Below are positions 6,425 through 14,428 of a stretch of DNA of 28,623 nucleotides, in pieces. Position numbers and translations under genes: made by a program. The stretch is from a virus. Under the pieces are notes generated by a model. It worked only from the letters and a program-made list of their open reading frames with translations, was not told where the DNA came from and made no database searches. The DNA is taken from IMG/VR virus record IMGVR_UViG_3300020122_000036, positions 1 to 28,623 of that record. The stretch is one strand, 5' to 3'. How positions within the stretch are numbered: position 1 is the stretch's first letter; the number at the start of each line of letters is the position of its first letter.

Positions 6425-8213
6425 TTGTAAGAACGTTGTCTACGTTTACTTTTGCTGGATTTATTTCTAAATCCTTAGTCTTTGCCATTTGAAATAGCAC
6501 TGTTCGCTGGTCAGTTTTGCTCTTTTCTAAGAACGTCGGATCAAGTTCAATTTGTTCTTCAATAAACATTTCAATTGAAGTATGCAAAATATCTTCCCAC
6601 TTAGCTACTGTGCCGAGTGTTATTTTCTTCAATACGTCATCATTGGAAAGGCCAAGTAATCGATCACAATAGAATATCAAATCAATTATTTTTTGCCCTT
6701 CTGGATCTGTTCCAAAACGAGTTTCAAAATATTCCTTCATCAGTTTTTTCATAGCTGAGTCTGGAAGATTGGCTTCTTTAGCTTCTGAAATTTCAGTTGT
6801 CAGATCGGCATCGTTACGAAGTGCAAATGTTCTAGGTGCAGTAATTACGGGAGCTTCTGAATCATTTCCGTATCTAACGTGAACCAATACGCCTGCGAAG
6901 AACTCAAATATGCTGAATACTTGGTCTGAAATTCTTTTAATGAACGCAAACTGTTCTTCACGATCAATCATGCTTTTTAAAGCAGTATCACTTCCTTTTA
7001 CATTAGAATCAGAAACTGAAATATTAAGGATTGAAGCACCTTTATTTATGTTTCTATCTACCTGATCGGAAAGCAATTGAATAATATCAACACCTGGCCC
7101 GTAAAAACCACCTGGAGGCGTTGGCATATTGGTTTGTGTATTGAAATCAGACAGCTTAATTTCTGTAACACCTAAAACGCCTGGTCTTTGTCTTCCTGTA
7201 CCCATACAAGAAGGGCATTTATGAACGCCATCTTCGCCTCCGATATTGCCTGCTATACACTTGTTCCCGTGATCGTCTTGATAATCACATTCAGAAGTAT
7301 ATTTCCATTCTTTAGGATAGGCGCACTTAGCTTTAATTGCTGACAAATATGATTCATCAAGAGTAGCCAAGTCAAGCAAATTGACTGCCGATATGAATGA
7401 AGATTTATAAAACACTTCATCTTCTACCTGTTTTGCTTTCCCGTTTAACTTCTTGACCGGGACAACTCCTAAATCGTGCTCAAAATAAATGATTGTTTGA
7501 AACTCCCAATCTGTTTTTTTGCCCTTTTGGAATACTCTGTAAATTGTATTTGAATCGTAAATATCAAATACGATCCCATCCATTACGGTTTTATTGGCAA
7601 AGGCAACAGGGCTTTTTTCATCTGTTTCAATAACAGCATAAACACCTTCTGAATAACCTATAATTCTTTCGCATGAATAGTAATGACATACAGGCCAAAG
7701 CTCTTCACGGTCATCCACTACAGGATAAACCTCAACCCTATCAACTATTGTAGGAAGATAAGGAATGTCTATTTTAAGAGCGATTACCCCATTATTGTCA
7801 ATCTCTTTTTGAGCCGTAACAACATCACGAAAGAATGTATCTAAACTTCCGTATTTGGGATAATCTACCTCTAGGTATTGCTTTGCCGCATCGTTTCCTT
7901 TGAAGTCAATCTTCCAGTTCTGATCGTTCCAGATGCGATTTAATTCAGACTGGAACTGCTCCCAAACGATTGTAGTTGGAGTCTTAAAGTTGGCCTCTAA
8001 GTACTCATATTCTACATCTGTTTGATTGGGTGCTCGCTTTCTGAATAAGTCGGCAGGGAATATATCACCATCAGCATGGATTAGTATTCTATCCCGTTGC
8101 TTAATTGACATATCATAAACCTCAGTAAATGGCGTTACTTTTTTAGGGTCACGCTTTTTCAACTGATCAATTTTTTCTGTGATTATTTCCTGAAGCTTTT
8201 CTGGTGTCAGCAT
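6411..8213 (-). CDS. Portal protein with an inserted DnaJ-like zinc motif
   Basis: A 600-residue acidic protein of portal size. It sits before the MuF-like gene, and its long helical C-terminus (SEAKEANLPDSAMKKLMKEYF) matches portal stem/crown style. The portal ring forms the DNA channel at one capsid vertex. Residues 297-342 hold spaced Cys (297, 309, 319, 333, 336) ending in KCPSCMGTGRQRPG, like one CxxCxGxG unit of the DnaJ zinc finger. After this comes a Pro/Gly-rich loop (NMPTPPGGFYGPG) and a helix with DQVDRNINKG. The ATG at 8213 is preferred to a GTG at 8225, because it directly follows the stop of a tiny upstream ORF. Confidence 0.85.
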   Translation of the reverse strand: MLTPEKLQEIITEKIDQLKKRDPKKVTPFTEVYDMSIKQRDRILIHADGDIFPADLFRKRAPNQTDVEYEYLEANFKTPTTIVWEQFQSELNRIWNDQNWKIDFKGNDAAKQYLEVDYPKYGSLDTFFRDVVTAQKEIDNNGVIALKIDIPYLPTIVDRVEVYPVVDDREELWPVCHYYSCERIIGYSEGVYAVIETDEKSPVAFANKTVMDGIVFDIYDSNTIYRVFQKGKKTDWEFQTIIYFEHDLGVVPVKKLNGKAKQVEDEVFYKSSFISAVNLLDLATLDESYLSAIKAKCAYPKEWKYTSECDYQDDHGNKCIAGNIGGEDGVHKCPSCMGTGRQRPGVLGVTEIKLSDFNTQTNMPTPPGGFYGPGVDIIQLLSDQVDRNINKGASILNISVSDSNVKGSDTALKSMIDREEQFAFIKRISDQVFSIFEFFAGVLVHVRYGNDSEAPVITAPRTFALRNDADLTTEISEAKEANLPDSAMKKLMKEYFETRFGTDPEGQKIIDLIFYCDRLLGLSNDDVLKKITLGTVAKWEDILHTSIEMFIEEQIELDPTFLEKSKTDQRTVLFQMAKTKDLEINPAKVNVDNVLTNANA

Positions 8214-8214
8214 A

Positions 8215-8280
8215 TTACTTACCACACTTAGTGCAAGGCTTTGGTTTTGGCAACATTGGTCTTTTAATTACTCTTCCCAT
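8215..8280 (-). CDS. Possible 21-residue peptide with a CxxCG motif
   Basis: ATG at 8280, 21 codons, ending PKPCTKCGK before a TAA that lies one base before the portal ATG (TAATATG). It is strongly basic and Pro-rich and overlaps the FkbM gene end by 17 bases. The CTKCG pair looks like half a zinc knuckle. The ATG and stop spacing fit a coupled cistron, but an ORF this short can occur by chance. It could simply be a leader that couples FkbM and portal translation. Confidence 0.3.
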   Translation of the reverse strand: MGRVIKRPMLPKPKPCTKCGK

Positions 8281-8947
8281 AACATATAATGTCAAATTGT
8301 GTATGTAAACTTTCTAATGGTTCGCCGTAAATGTCTGAATAAATATAACTTATTTTATCAAGATATTCAAATAGTTCGGTTCGGCTTGTGCCGTGTGCGA
8401 TTAATGCCGATTCGTTTACTTCAAGTATTAGAATTGGTTTATGCTTTGCGATTGTTTCGAAGCCACCTACAAGCAACCTCAATTCCATGCCCTCAAGGTC
8501 TGCTTTTATTACATCTGGAATTACCCCGTAATCGGTGCAATAATTATCAATAGTTGTTGTAATGCCTTCACATGAATTTGTTTCCGCTTCTTGCTTAACT
8601 GTAGCCATTCCGAAGTTTTCATTTGGTATCACTACGGAATATCCATGAACGTGGTCTGATAAGGCTATATTACGACAAATAACGTCTTTGCCTTGCATGT
8701 TGTATTTAAGACATTCAAAAGATTCTGGGTTAGGCTCAAATGCGTGAACAACTCCTTTGCTTCTTAATGCTTCGGTAGTATCTCCAATGTATGCGCCAAC
8801 ATCTAATATGATTGAACCTTGTTTAATATGAGGCAATATTCGGGGTAGCATATTATGGTCAAAGTCCAGTCGTTTATGTTCTTCTACCCATTTACTTATA
8901 TGGGTATCGTGTTCTAATACTGCAATGCCTTCTTTAGTTATTTTCAT
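8264..8947 (-). CDS. FkbM family SAM-dependent methyltransferase
   Basis: A class I methyltransferase of the FkbM family, which usually O-methylates sugars or other small groups in glycan and polyketide pathways. In the ATG numbering the SAM-binding motif ILDVGAYIGDTT begins near residue 47, the acidic end of strand 2 is AFEPNPESFE, and KADLEGMELRLLVGG near 148-162 is the family's conserved 'D-EG-E' segment. The length, 227 residues, is normal. The ATG at 8947 overlaps the HNH stop by four bases (ATGA), better than a GTG at 8953. It ends a glycosyltransferase cassette, so the likely substrate is a sugar added by those enzymes. Substrate is inferred. Confidence 0.9.
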   Translation of the reverse strand: MKITKEGIAVLEHDTHISKWVEEHKRLDFDHNMLPRILPHIKQGSIILDVGAYIGDTTEALRSKGVVHAFEPNPESFECLKYNMQGKDVICRNIALSDHVHGYSVVIPNENFGMATVKQEAETNSCEGITTTIDNYCTDYGVIPDVIKADLEGMELRLLVGGFETIAKHKPILILEVNESALIAHGTSRTELFEYLDKISYIYSDIYGEPLESLHTQFDIICYGKSN

Positions 8948-9459
8948 GCCCACTCAAATTTATATCCATGTGCCATAGTTCTATTTCCTGCCAATACAGA
9001 AGAAATATTTGAACATCCTATATTTAATTTTCTTGCAGATTCTCTAATTGAACCATAGATGCCAATCACTATATTGTCCTTTAATACTTTAACTGATTTT
9101 GACCTGTTATGTTCTGCCCCAAATTTGCCAATCATTGGATTATAGTTGGATTTAAGAACATCAACAGAATGTCTTGAATTTTCTTGAACAGTACACCATT
9201 CTAAATTTTCAATTCTATTGTCGTGTCTAGCTCCGTTTTTATGATTTATATATGGTTTGTTTTGAGTATTTTCAATAAATGTTTCAGCAACTAGCCTGTG
9301 AACCATATAATCCCTAACTTTATTCTTTCCATTATTTAATGAAAACCTTTTATATCCACTAGAATTATCCCTTCCAAATGTTTCGTACATTGTTTTAGTA
9401 TATCTCACACGTCCGTCTGGATGTGCTTCGATTGGCAATGTTGGATGTTTTTCCCACAT
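8944..9459 (-). CDS. HNH homing endonuclease with C-terminal NUMOD1 domain
   Basis: A 171-residue free-standing homing endonuclease. The HNH core shows INHKNG (71-76) and NRIENLEWCT with the preceding VHRLVAETF. The C-terminal YGSIRESARKLNIGCSNISS (about 135-154) is a NUMOD1 DNA-binding repeat. The start ATG at 9459 lies one base after the glycosyltransferase stop (TAATATG). A TTG further upstream at 9477 is less likely. Its stop overlaps the methyltransferase ATG by four bases. It therefore sits seamlessly between two sugar-modification genes and differs in domain layout from the other HNH gene in this window (4968-5489). Confidence 0.9.
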   Translation of the reverse strand: MWEKHPTLPIEAHPDGRVRYTKTMYETFGRDNSSGYKRFSLNNGKNKVRDYMVHRLVAETFIENTQNKPYINHKNGARHDNRIENLEWCTVQENSRHSVDVLKSNYNPMIGKFGAEHNRSKSVKVLKDNIVIGIYGSIRESARKLNIGCSNISSVLAGNRTMAHGYKFEWA

Positions 9460-9460
9460 A

Positions 9461-10144
9461 TTAAATAGTGTTTTCAAGTTCTTCTTTTTCTTCTGCTGAC
9501 ATTTGGCTCCATGACCAGTACTGCTTTGACCTGTTTATTCGTGGAGGCATTTCTGAAACATTGTGAAAATGGTAATTTTCTGGTTCGTGCTTCATTGAAA
9601 AGAATCCTAAAATATTAAACTCGCTAAACTGTCTGTGAGGCTGAGAAGTTGCATAGTTTTCTATATCTGGGAACATCTGTGCAAAATGCTCTAGTGTTGA
9701 CTTATGAAATGTTTGTGGTGCAATTCTCATTAGTTCGTAAGGCGCTTTTTCCTTGAAAAGTTTCTCAACTACTGGCTTCCAACATATAGCCTCTCCAACA
9801 TTTTCGTATTTGTCGTAAAGAATTACTGGCTTGTTATCATAGAAATAATCCCTTACGTCTGCCCCCGGATAGAATACAACATCGGAATCAACGAATAGTA
9901 TGTAATTGCCTTTGCAATGCTTGTATGCCTCTAATTTACTTACCTGCTGGCCTATATAATCATCCTTATAAGTCTTGCAAACAACAACCTTTTCAGCCGT
10001 TAAATGATTTAGTAAATGTTCCTGCCCTGTTGGAATACAGATTATAATTTCATCCCATCCGGTTAGGTTTTTATGTATAGATTTTAAACAGTAATTCAAC
10101 CATTTAATATCAGCGTGGTATGTGCGTATGAATATTGAAATCAT
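9461..10144 (-). CDS. Glycosyltransferase, GT-A/GT2-like, with DSD motif
   Basis: A 227-residue protein beginning MISIFIRTYHADIKWLNYCL, the first strand and helix of a GT-A nucleotide-sugar binding fold. A strand-DxD element, YILFVDSDVVFYPG, follows at residues 81-94. The DSD should bind the metal and the nucleotide-sugar phosphates. The C-terminal half has several His and aromatic residues (NYHFHNVSEMPPRI) that could bind acceptor. Length suits a compact phage glycosyltransferase without membrane segments, so it acts in the cytoplasm. It overlaps the Cys-rich gene before it by four bases. Donor sugar and acceptor are unknown. Confidence 0.85.
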   Translation of the reverse strand: MISIFIRTYHADIKWLNYCLKSIHKNLTGWDEIIICIPTGQEHLLNHLTAEKVVVCKTYKDDYIGQQVSKLEAYKHCKGNYILFVDSDVVFYPGADVRDYFYDNKPVILYDKYENVGEAICWKPVVEKLFKEKAPYELMRIAPQTFHKSTLEHFAQMFPDIENYATSQPHRQFSEFNILGFFSMKHEPENYHFHNVSEMPPRINRSKQYWSWSQMSAEEKEELENTI

Positions 10145-10341
10145 TTCTGTTCAAAGTTTACGCATCCGAAATCTTTACCTGTTCTAAGCTGGCATTCCTC
10201 ATACGTTGATGAGTATATGGTATTGTCTTTTGTTCCATCCTCTGACAATTCAGACACTGGAATACCACAATCGCCTATTGATTGAAAATGTTCATCTTTT
10301 GACCAATTTTTGCAATCCTTACAATTTCCTATAGTTATCAT
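10141..10341 (-). CDS. Small Cys-rich protein inside the glycosyltransferase cassette
   Basis: A 66-residue acidic protein with five cysteines, C7 and C10 as CKDC, then C25, C50 and C60. The spacing suggests a zinc-binding or disulfide-bonded mini-domain. Both ends overlap their neighbours by four bases (ATGA junctions), so it is made in step with the glycosyltransferases on either side. I do not recognise the family. It could be an accessory or acceptor-binding subunit of the cassette, which is only an inference from position. Confidence 0.65.
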   Translation of the reverse strand: MITIGNCKDCKNWSKDEHFQSIGDCGIPVSELSEDGTKDNTIYSSTYEECQLRTGKDFGCVNFEQK

Positions 10342-10994
10342 ATATCTTTTATCTGTGAGTTAATCAAATGAAATGCTTTTGAGCTTATTGATTCCGGCGA
10401 ACCATTCATTCCTGTTTCAATGCTAAATATTTTTGCCGTTTTCTTCCAGCTATGTAAATCGTATTGTAAATCGTGCATCTTATGAAAGATATGCGCTTTC
10501 TTTGGTCTTTCCAATTTAAAGCCTTTCTTCAAAAGCATTATCGGTAACCAGTAATCCCAGTGGCACTGACCTAAAGAAAGAAGCGTTTCAGGCAGATCAC
10601 AGTTGTCTTCGGCTAAGAAGAAAGCATCAAACCCAGATTTAAAGAACTTTGAATTTTCAATATTTTCTTTAAAATCATATCTATTAAATATAACTGGATT
10701 GCTTCCAAATATAGGCAAATCCTTTATAATAATATCTGAATTTATAATTAATCCAGCGCCTTCTTTTTTTACAATCGAAATCAATTCACTTGCAGGAACG
10801 TAATGTTTGCCGAATAGTTGCATTCCTGTTTTCTTAGGCTCAATAAATTCGACATCGTAATCCTTTTCAAGTAACCGAATTTCTGAAACATGATTGACTG
10901 AAACAATTTTCTTATCCTGTTTCTTCCAACTTTCAATTGCTTTTAGCTGGTTTTCTTTATTCTTGTGCGTAGGTGCTAGGCTTGTAATTATCAT
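10338..10994 (-). CDS. Glycosyltransferase-like protein with an NSD motif in place of DxD
   Basis: A 218-residue protein beginning MIITSLAPTHKNKENQLKAI, the first strand and helix typical of GT-A proteins. Then GAGLIINSDIIIKD follows at 79-92. The expected DxD reads NSD, so the first acid is replaced by Asn. That may still bind metal through the second acid or may mark an altered enzyme. QCHWDYWLP and AHIFHKMHDLQYD supply conserved His, Trp and Asp that could form the acceptor side. It overlaps both neighbours by four bases. It is likely a glycosyltransferase, but activity is not certain. Confidence 0.7.
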   Translation of the reverse strand: MIITSLAPTHKNKENQLKAIESWKKQDKKIVSVNHVSEIRLLEKDYDVEFIEPKKTGMQLFGKHYVPASELISIVKKEGAGLIINSDIIIKDLPIFGSNPVIFNRYDFKENIENSKFFKSGFDAFFLAEDNCDLPETLLSLGQCHWDYWLPIMLLKKGFKLERPKKAHIFHKMHDLQYDLHSWKKTAKIFSIETGMNGSPESISSKAFHLINSQIKDI

Positions 10995-11749
10995 TTACCT
11001 ACAAATTTATGTTTGTAAATCGATTGAATGTTATAATTGTTCGGACTACAAAACTTTACCAAGTCATCGTAAACTCTTTTGGATGTTATTTTTGATATAC
11101 CGAATCCGTACATAGAAAGGAAATAAGAATCTTTGTTTATTCCTGGATAATCGCAATAGTGAACATCAACTGTTGAATCTAAAGGTTCTTGAAGTGTACA
11201 CGAATGAAGCACCTCATCAGGAATCAACTTCTTTTTACCCCAGCAGTTTTTCAAGTCTTTTTTATCAAGGCGGTTGTAAAGTTCTTTAAGTTTGCTGAAA
11301 TAATTAATAACATGATTGAATCTTCTAAATGCCATTATTGAACTGTTGACATCATTGAAAGTAGGCTGGCATCCGTATTTAGCCATCTTATCAGCTTTCA
11401 TCCACCAATTTTCTTTTGTTTGTCTAATGCTATGAATCCAAAATGATTCTTTTAAAATGCGTTCAAATAAAGGTTGCGGATCTTTCAAACAAATCATATC
11501 TACATCTAAATAGATTGTATGCTCGTAAGGGGTAATTTCAAGTAAGCCTATTTTGATTAGGCACGGATCGTTTAAAAAATCATTCGGACTGAATGGTATT
11601 ATCCTGTCGATTTTGCTCATATCTATTCCATCATGGCATCCATCGGAAGCAAGGGTAATATGAACATTACAGAAACGTTTTATGGAATAAGCTAAATTTG
11701 AAGCGAACTTCGCATAAGCATTATTGCCATATGCAATAAGTAGTATCAT
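10991..11749 (-). CDS. Glycosyltransferase, GT8/glycogenin-like, with DVD motif
   Basis: A 252-residue GT-A protein. YEHTIYLDVDMICLKDPQPL at residues 75-94 is the hallmark of GT8 and related retaining transferases: a DxD (82-84) followed by a conserved loop into the next helix. The N-terminal part (MILLIAYGNNAYAKFASNLA) would bind nucleotide sugar. A later segment (NDVNSSIMAFRR) matches the 'fNsGvm' acceptor-side region in position. It is the first gene of the modification cassette, 11 bases after a terminator hairpin, and its stop overlaps the next ATG by four bases. Its own promoter was not identified. Confidence 0.85.
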   Translation of the reverse strand: MILLIAYGNNAYAKFASNLAYSIKRFCNVHITLASDGCHDGIDMSKIDRIIPFSPNDFLNDPCLIKIGLLEITPYEHTIYLDVDMICLKDPQPLFERILKESFWIHSIRQTKENWWMKADKMAKYGCQPTFNDVNSSIMAFRRFNHVINYFSKLKELYNRLDKKDLKNCWGKKKLIPDEVLHSCTLQEPLDSTVDVHYCDYPGINKDSYFLSMYGFGISKITSKRVYDDLVKFCSPNNYNIQSIYKHKFVGK

Positions 11750-11760
11750 ATATATAAATA

Positions 11761-11785
11761 AGAGAGCGCACCTAGTACGCTCTCT
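11761..11785 (-). terminator. Hairpin terminator after the candidate tail tube gene
   Basis: A perfect 8-bp stem, AGAGAGCG (11761-11768) with CGCTCTCT (11778-11785), encloses a 9-base loop. On the minus strand it is followed by TATTTATATAT, a U-rich but interrupted tail. It divides the tail genes from the glycosyltransferase cassette. Confidence 0.65.
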
Positions 11786-11801
11786 GTTCTCTCACAGAAC
11801 A
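11785..11801 (-). terminator. Second small hairpin directly after the tail tube stop
   Basis: TGTTCT (11785-11790) pairs with AGAACA (11796-11801) around a 5-base loop. The stop codon at 11802-11804 immediately precedes it in transcription order. It abuts the main terminator stem and may extend it or protect the mRNA end. Confidence 0.35.
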
Positions 11802-12341
11802 CTAAAAGATGCCTACAGGGGCATCATATAGTACCGGGAAAGGATCAGCTACATCTTGAGACCACTTCGCAGTAACAAGATATTGTTGCTTTTCCTTATT
11901 TGATTCTGGAATAACTAAACGAGCATTGAAAGTAACTCCTTTTTCAACCACACGAACTGCATTTTGCTCACACAAATACATACCAAAACCAGAGAATTGA
12001 GATTGGTTTAATTTGCGATAGAACTCATCATTCCCTGCGTTAACGTTGAAGTCTTTAATTTCTGCTGTATAGTCGTAACCATCGACAATAGTTTCAGATC
12101 CACAAGCAATAGGGTTTTCGCCCTCAACTGGACTAGGCTCTGGTAGATTGCCTTTGAGGCCTCCCATAATTACCATTGTGCCAGCCGTGATTGCTGCTTC
12201 AACTTGTTCTTCGTCTGTAAAATCGGTTATGCCATGATCTTCTTTTAATACAAAGGTTTTGCTAATACCACCTTTAGGATAGTAACATAAATTAGCCTCG
12301 TATTCTGGAAGGTCTTCGGGCGTACAGTTTATATATGACAT
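11802..12341 (-). CDS. Candidate major tail (tube) protein
   Basis: A 179-residue beta-rich protein in the size range of siphovirus tail tube subunits. It lies at the end of the tail block and has a strong terminator after it, as expected for a highly expressed virion protein. Segments such as DGYDYTAEIKDFNVNAGNDE and GVTFNARLVIPESNKEK look like the strands and loops of a tube-fold sandwich. Near the C-terminus the pattern QYLVTAKWSQDVADPFPVLY ends the domain. I see no diagnostic motif, and another structural role, such as a decoration protein, is possible. A gap of 108 bases upstream contains only a weak hairpin (12416-12428). Confidence 0.55.
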   Translation of the reverse strand: MSYINCTPEDLPEYEANLCYYPKGGISKTFVLKEDHGITDFTDEEQVEAAITAGTMVIMGGLKGNLPEPSPVEGENPIACGSETIVDGYDYTAEIKDFNVNAGNDEFYRKLNQSQFSGFGMYLCEQNAVRVVEKGVTFNARLVIPESNKEKQQYLVTAKWSQDVADPFPVLYDAPVGIF

Positions 12342-12449
12342 GATAAATTGCTTTTAAATTACATTCTCATTTTGTGCTCAGAGAATATTTGCAACTGCCA
12401 TTTTAGGCTTGGGAAGCCACTGTAAAACCACGTATGCGAATATAAGAAT

Positions 12450-13328
12450 TTATTTACAATTCCTATTTATTAAACCACTTGTTTTTTTGCTTACTTTAAT
12501 TACAACCGGAGCGGATAAGCTAGATTTTCTCCAATTTGGTTCTAAGTTCGGTTCTTCTGAATAATATTCCGATCCGTCTACATAAAAGTGATCGTGATTT
12601 ATCCCTATTCCTAAAGCCCGTGCTGTATAATCAACCACTTCTTTAATGGTCAAATCCTGTACCATATCCGTTTCGGAATAAATAACTTTACGGGTATTGT
12701 CAGAGAATTTAAATACTTCCCTTTCTGTGCTTGGTGAAACATTCCATAATTTAGCAGATACACGCAATCGATTCAGTAATTCTAGTGTTTCATAATCCAG
12801 ATTGTAGCCGTTATCATCGTTAGTCCACGAAAGCAATAAAGAACATGTGTGCTCTCCCAAATCAAAGCATTCAGAATTGAATATAATACTATCGCTTTCA
12901 ATTTGAACGTAATATTTGCCATTAGGCAAATCCCAAGGTATTGTAATTTGAACAAAACCTTTGTATGCGGTTAATGTGTCAAATGAAACAGTATATACAA
13001 TTTGATCTGCGCAATCCAATACATTAACAATAGGGGCTTCTATGGCATACACAAATGTTATACAACCATCGAATGGCAGTCCTGCATAGTCTAAGGCGGT
13101 AATTGATATATCGGGAATAACTGCTATGCCTGATAATTGATAAGATCCATTTTCTATTATTTCGTTTTTTCCAATACCGAACGAATCAAAAGACAATTTA
13201 CCTTTTGTCATTCCAGAAATTTCTATTGAAACAATATAGTTTTTCCCTATATCAAGTACTCCAGTTTGCCCTATTGATTCGCCACTTTCTCCCGAATAGC
13301 AAGCGCCTGCATCAGATATTTCCCACAT
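12450..13328 (-). CDS. Tail-associated protein, probable adhesion or minor tail protein
   Basis: A 292-residue beta-rich protein. The first 75 residues (for example SIGQTGVLDIGKNYIVSIEI, then SGMTKGKLSFDSFG) resemble a carbohydrate-binding-like jelly roll that recurs in Bacteroidota phage tail proteins. The C-terminal part has charged, less regular sequence (EVVDYTARALGIGINHDHFY) and ends with a basic tail. The neighbourhood of fibre-like genes supports a role at the tail tip in host contact or wall penetration. No enzymatic motif is seen. Family membership is a judgement by eye. Confidence 0.55.
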   Translation of the reverse strand: MWEISDAGACYSGESGESIGQTGVLDIGKNYIVSIEISGMTKGKLSFDSFGIGKNEIIENGSYQLSGIAVIPDISITALDYAGLPFDGCITFVYAIEAPIVNVLDCADQIVYTVSFDTLTAYKGFVQITIPWDLPNGKYYVQIESDSIIFNSECFDLGEHTCSLLLSWTNDDNGYNLDYETLELLNRLRVSAKLWNVSPSTEREVFKFSDNTRKVIYSETDMVQDLTIKEVVDYTARALGIGINHDHFYVDGSEYYSEEPNLEPNWRKSSLSAPVVIKVSKKTSGLINRNCK

Positions 13329-13330
13329 GG

Positions 13331-13906
13331 CTATACTTGAATACCATCTATTGTCATTGTGAATCCAAAAATTGTAACACCTGAGCCTCCCGAATTGGGT
13401 GTTTTATTTACTTCAACAGTGAACAGCACGCCAGGGGCAACATTTGAAACTAAGGCTGTAATTGTAACAGTATCCGCTCCTGCATCAGCAGATCCAGACC
13501 TTACAACTTTAGAAACCGTTTTGACAACTGTTGTGTCTGCTTTGATTCTTGCATTGAAATCATTAACAGAAGAAACGCTTGAGTTGTTTATTGTAAAATT
13601 AGCAGTTACAATGTAATTCCTATTAATTCCGGATATGGATGTTAATGGTGCAGTTACGGCAGTGTAAGAAGTCCCAACAGAAACTCCTGTTGCAGATATT
13701 TGTTGCCTATCAAATGAGTCTGCCATGCTAACAGGCTCATAAAATTCAAAATCAAAGTCTGTTCCACTTACTTTCCTTATTGCTTCGCCAGCATCCCCTC
13801 CACCTAATATTGCATTTATTGTTTGTATCGCACTATTAAGTTTTGTATACATTTCTGGGAATTTGTCTGTCCCTGGTGCTGAGTCTAGTTCTTCTAATAG
13901 TGCCAT
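13331..13906 (-). CDS. Tail fibre-like / minor tail protein
   Basis: A 191-residue protein. The N-terminus is a helix with ILGGGDAGEAIRKVSGTDFD (33-52), a pattern common where tail fibres join a beta domain. From residue 60 onward it is Ser/Thr/Val-rich and predicted all beta (TSYTAVTAPLTSISGINRNY), ending TIFGFTMTIDGIQV, like a small fibre-head sandwich. It lies two bases before the next gene and three after the previous stop, in a run of tail genes. It may form trimers with its neighbours, but this is inference. Confidence 0.55.
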   Translation of the reverse strand: MALLEELDSAPGTDKFPEMYTKLNSAIQTINAILGGGDAGEAIRKVSGTDFDFEFYEPVSMADSFDRQQISATGVSVGTSYTAVTAPLTSISGINRNYIVTANFTINNSSVSSVNDFNARIKADTTVVKTVSKVVRSGSADAGADTVTITALVSNVAPGVLFTVEVNKTPNSGGSGVTIFGFTMTIDGIQV

Positions 13907-13909
13907 AAT

Positions 13910-14428
13910 TTATAGTGCATCGTTAAGTTCACAATTTGTTAATTCGTATAATTCTATATCTGTCATTTCAGATAATTCTTTCCCGGCTAAATTAGCACAA
14001 TCATATTGTAGTCCAATAGTTACATATTGGCTTGCGTAATGACCATCTGAATCGATTGCAGTAATTAAATATGTTCCTTCACATAATCCCGTAAACGTAC
14101 CTGAAACTTGAAAAACTCCATCGTCTATTTTATATTCATATCCGGATCCGCTTCCTAGTGTAGCAATAGCATCTACTTGACCATCACATTCTCCTATATC
14201 GGAAACGCCTGTAAAGTCAACCGTAAGCAATAATGCTATCCATGTTTCCCATCCTATATATGAATCTCCAAATGTTGGATCAGAATTTACGACACTCCCT
14301 TTAATTTGAAATTGAGTTTCATCTGTAAATCGTACGGGTTGGCAATAATGCTTGCCAACGCACCCACATGAATCAGTTGTGCCTTCTTGGTTAAATTTTA
14401 TTGTCTGATTATCTATAAATTCAATCAT
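13910..14428 (-). CDS. Tail protein with a SprB-like surface-adhesin repeat
   Basis: A 172-residue protein with two visible parts. Residues 1-70 have several Cys (SCGCVGKHYC near 20-29) and a beta-rich stretch. Residues about 84-137 hold GYEYKIDDGVFQVSGTFTGL followed by CEGTYLITAIDSDGH. This is very close to the SprB repeat pattern (YEYSIDGG-FQ---TFTGL-AGTYTV-V-D--G) found in the mobile gliding adhesins of Bacteroidota. In a virion the domain is probably an Ig-like tail-tip or fibre module that touches the host surface. It overlaps the end of the large distal tail gene by eight bases. The domain call is by motif only. Confidence 0.65.
   Translation of the reverse strand: MIEFIDNQTIKFNQEGTTDSCGCVGKHYCQPVRFTDETQFQIKGSVVNSDPTFGDSYIGWETWIALLLTVDFTGVSDIGECDGQVDAIATLGSGSGYEYKIDDGVFQVSGTFTGLCEGTYLITAIDSDGHYASQYVTIGLQYDCANLAGKELSEMTDIELYELTNCELNDAL

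Noticed and set aside
12416-12428. GGCTT/AAGCC hairpin between two tail genes as a terminator
   Set aside because: Five base pairs with a three-base loop and no T-run after it on the minus strand. It may still slow polymerase slightly.
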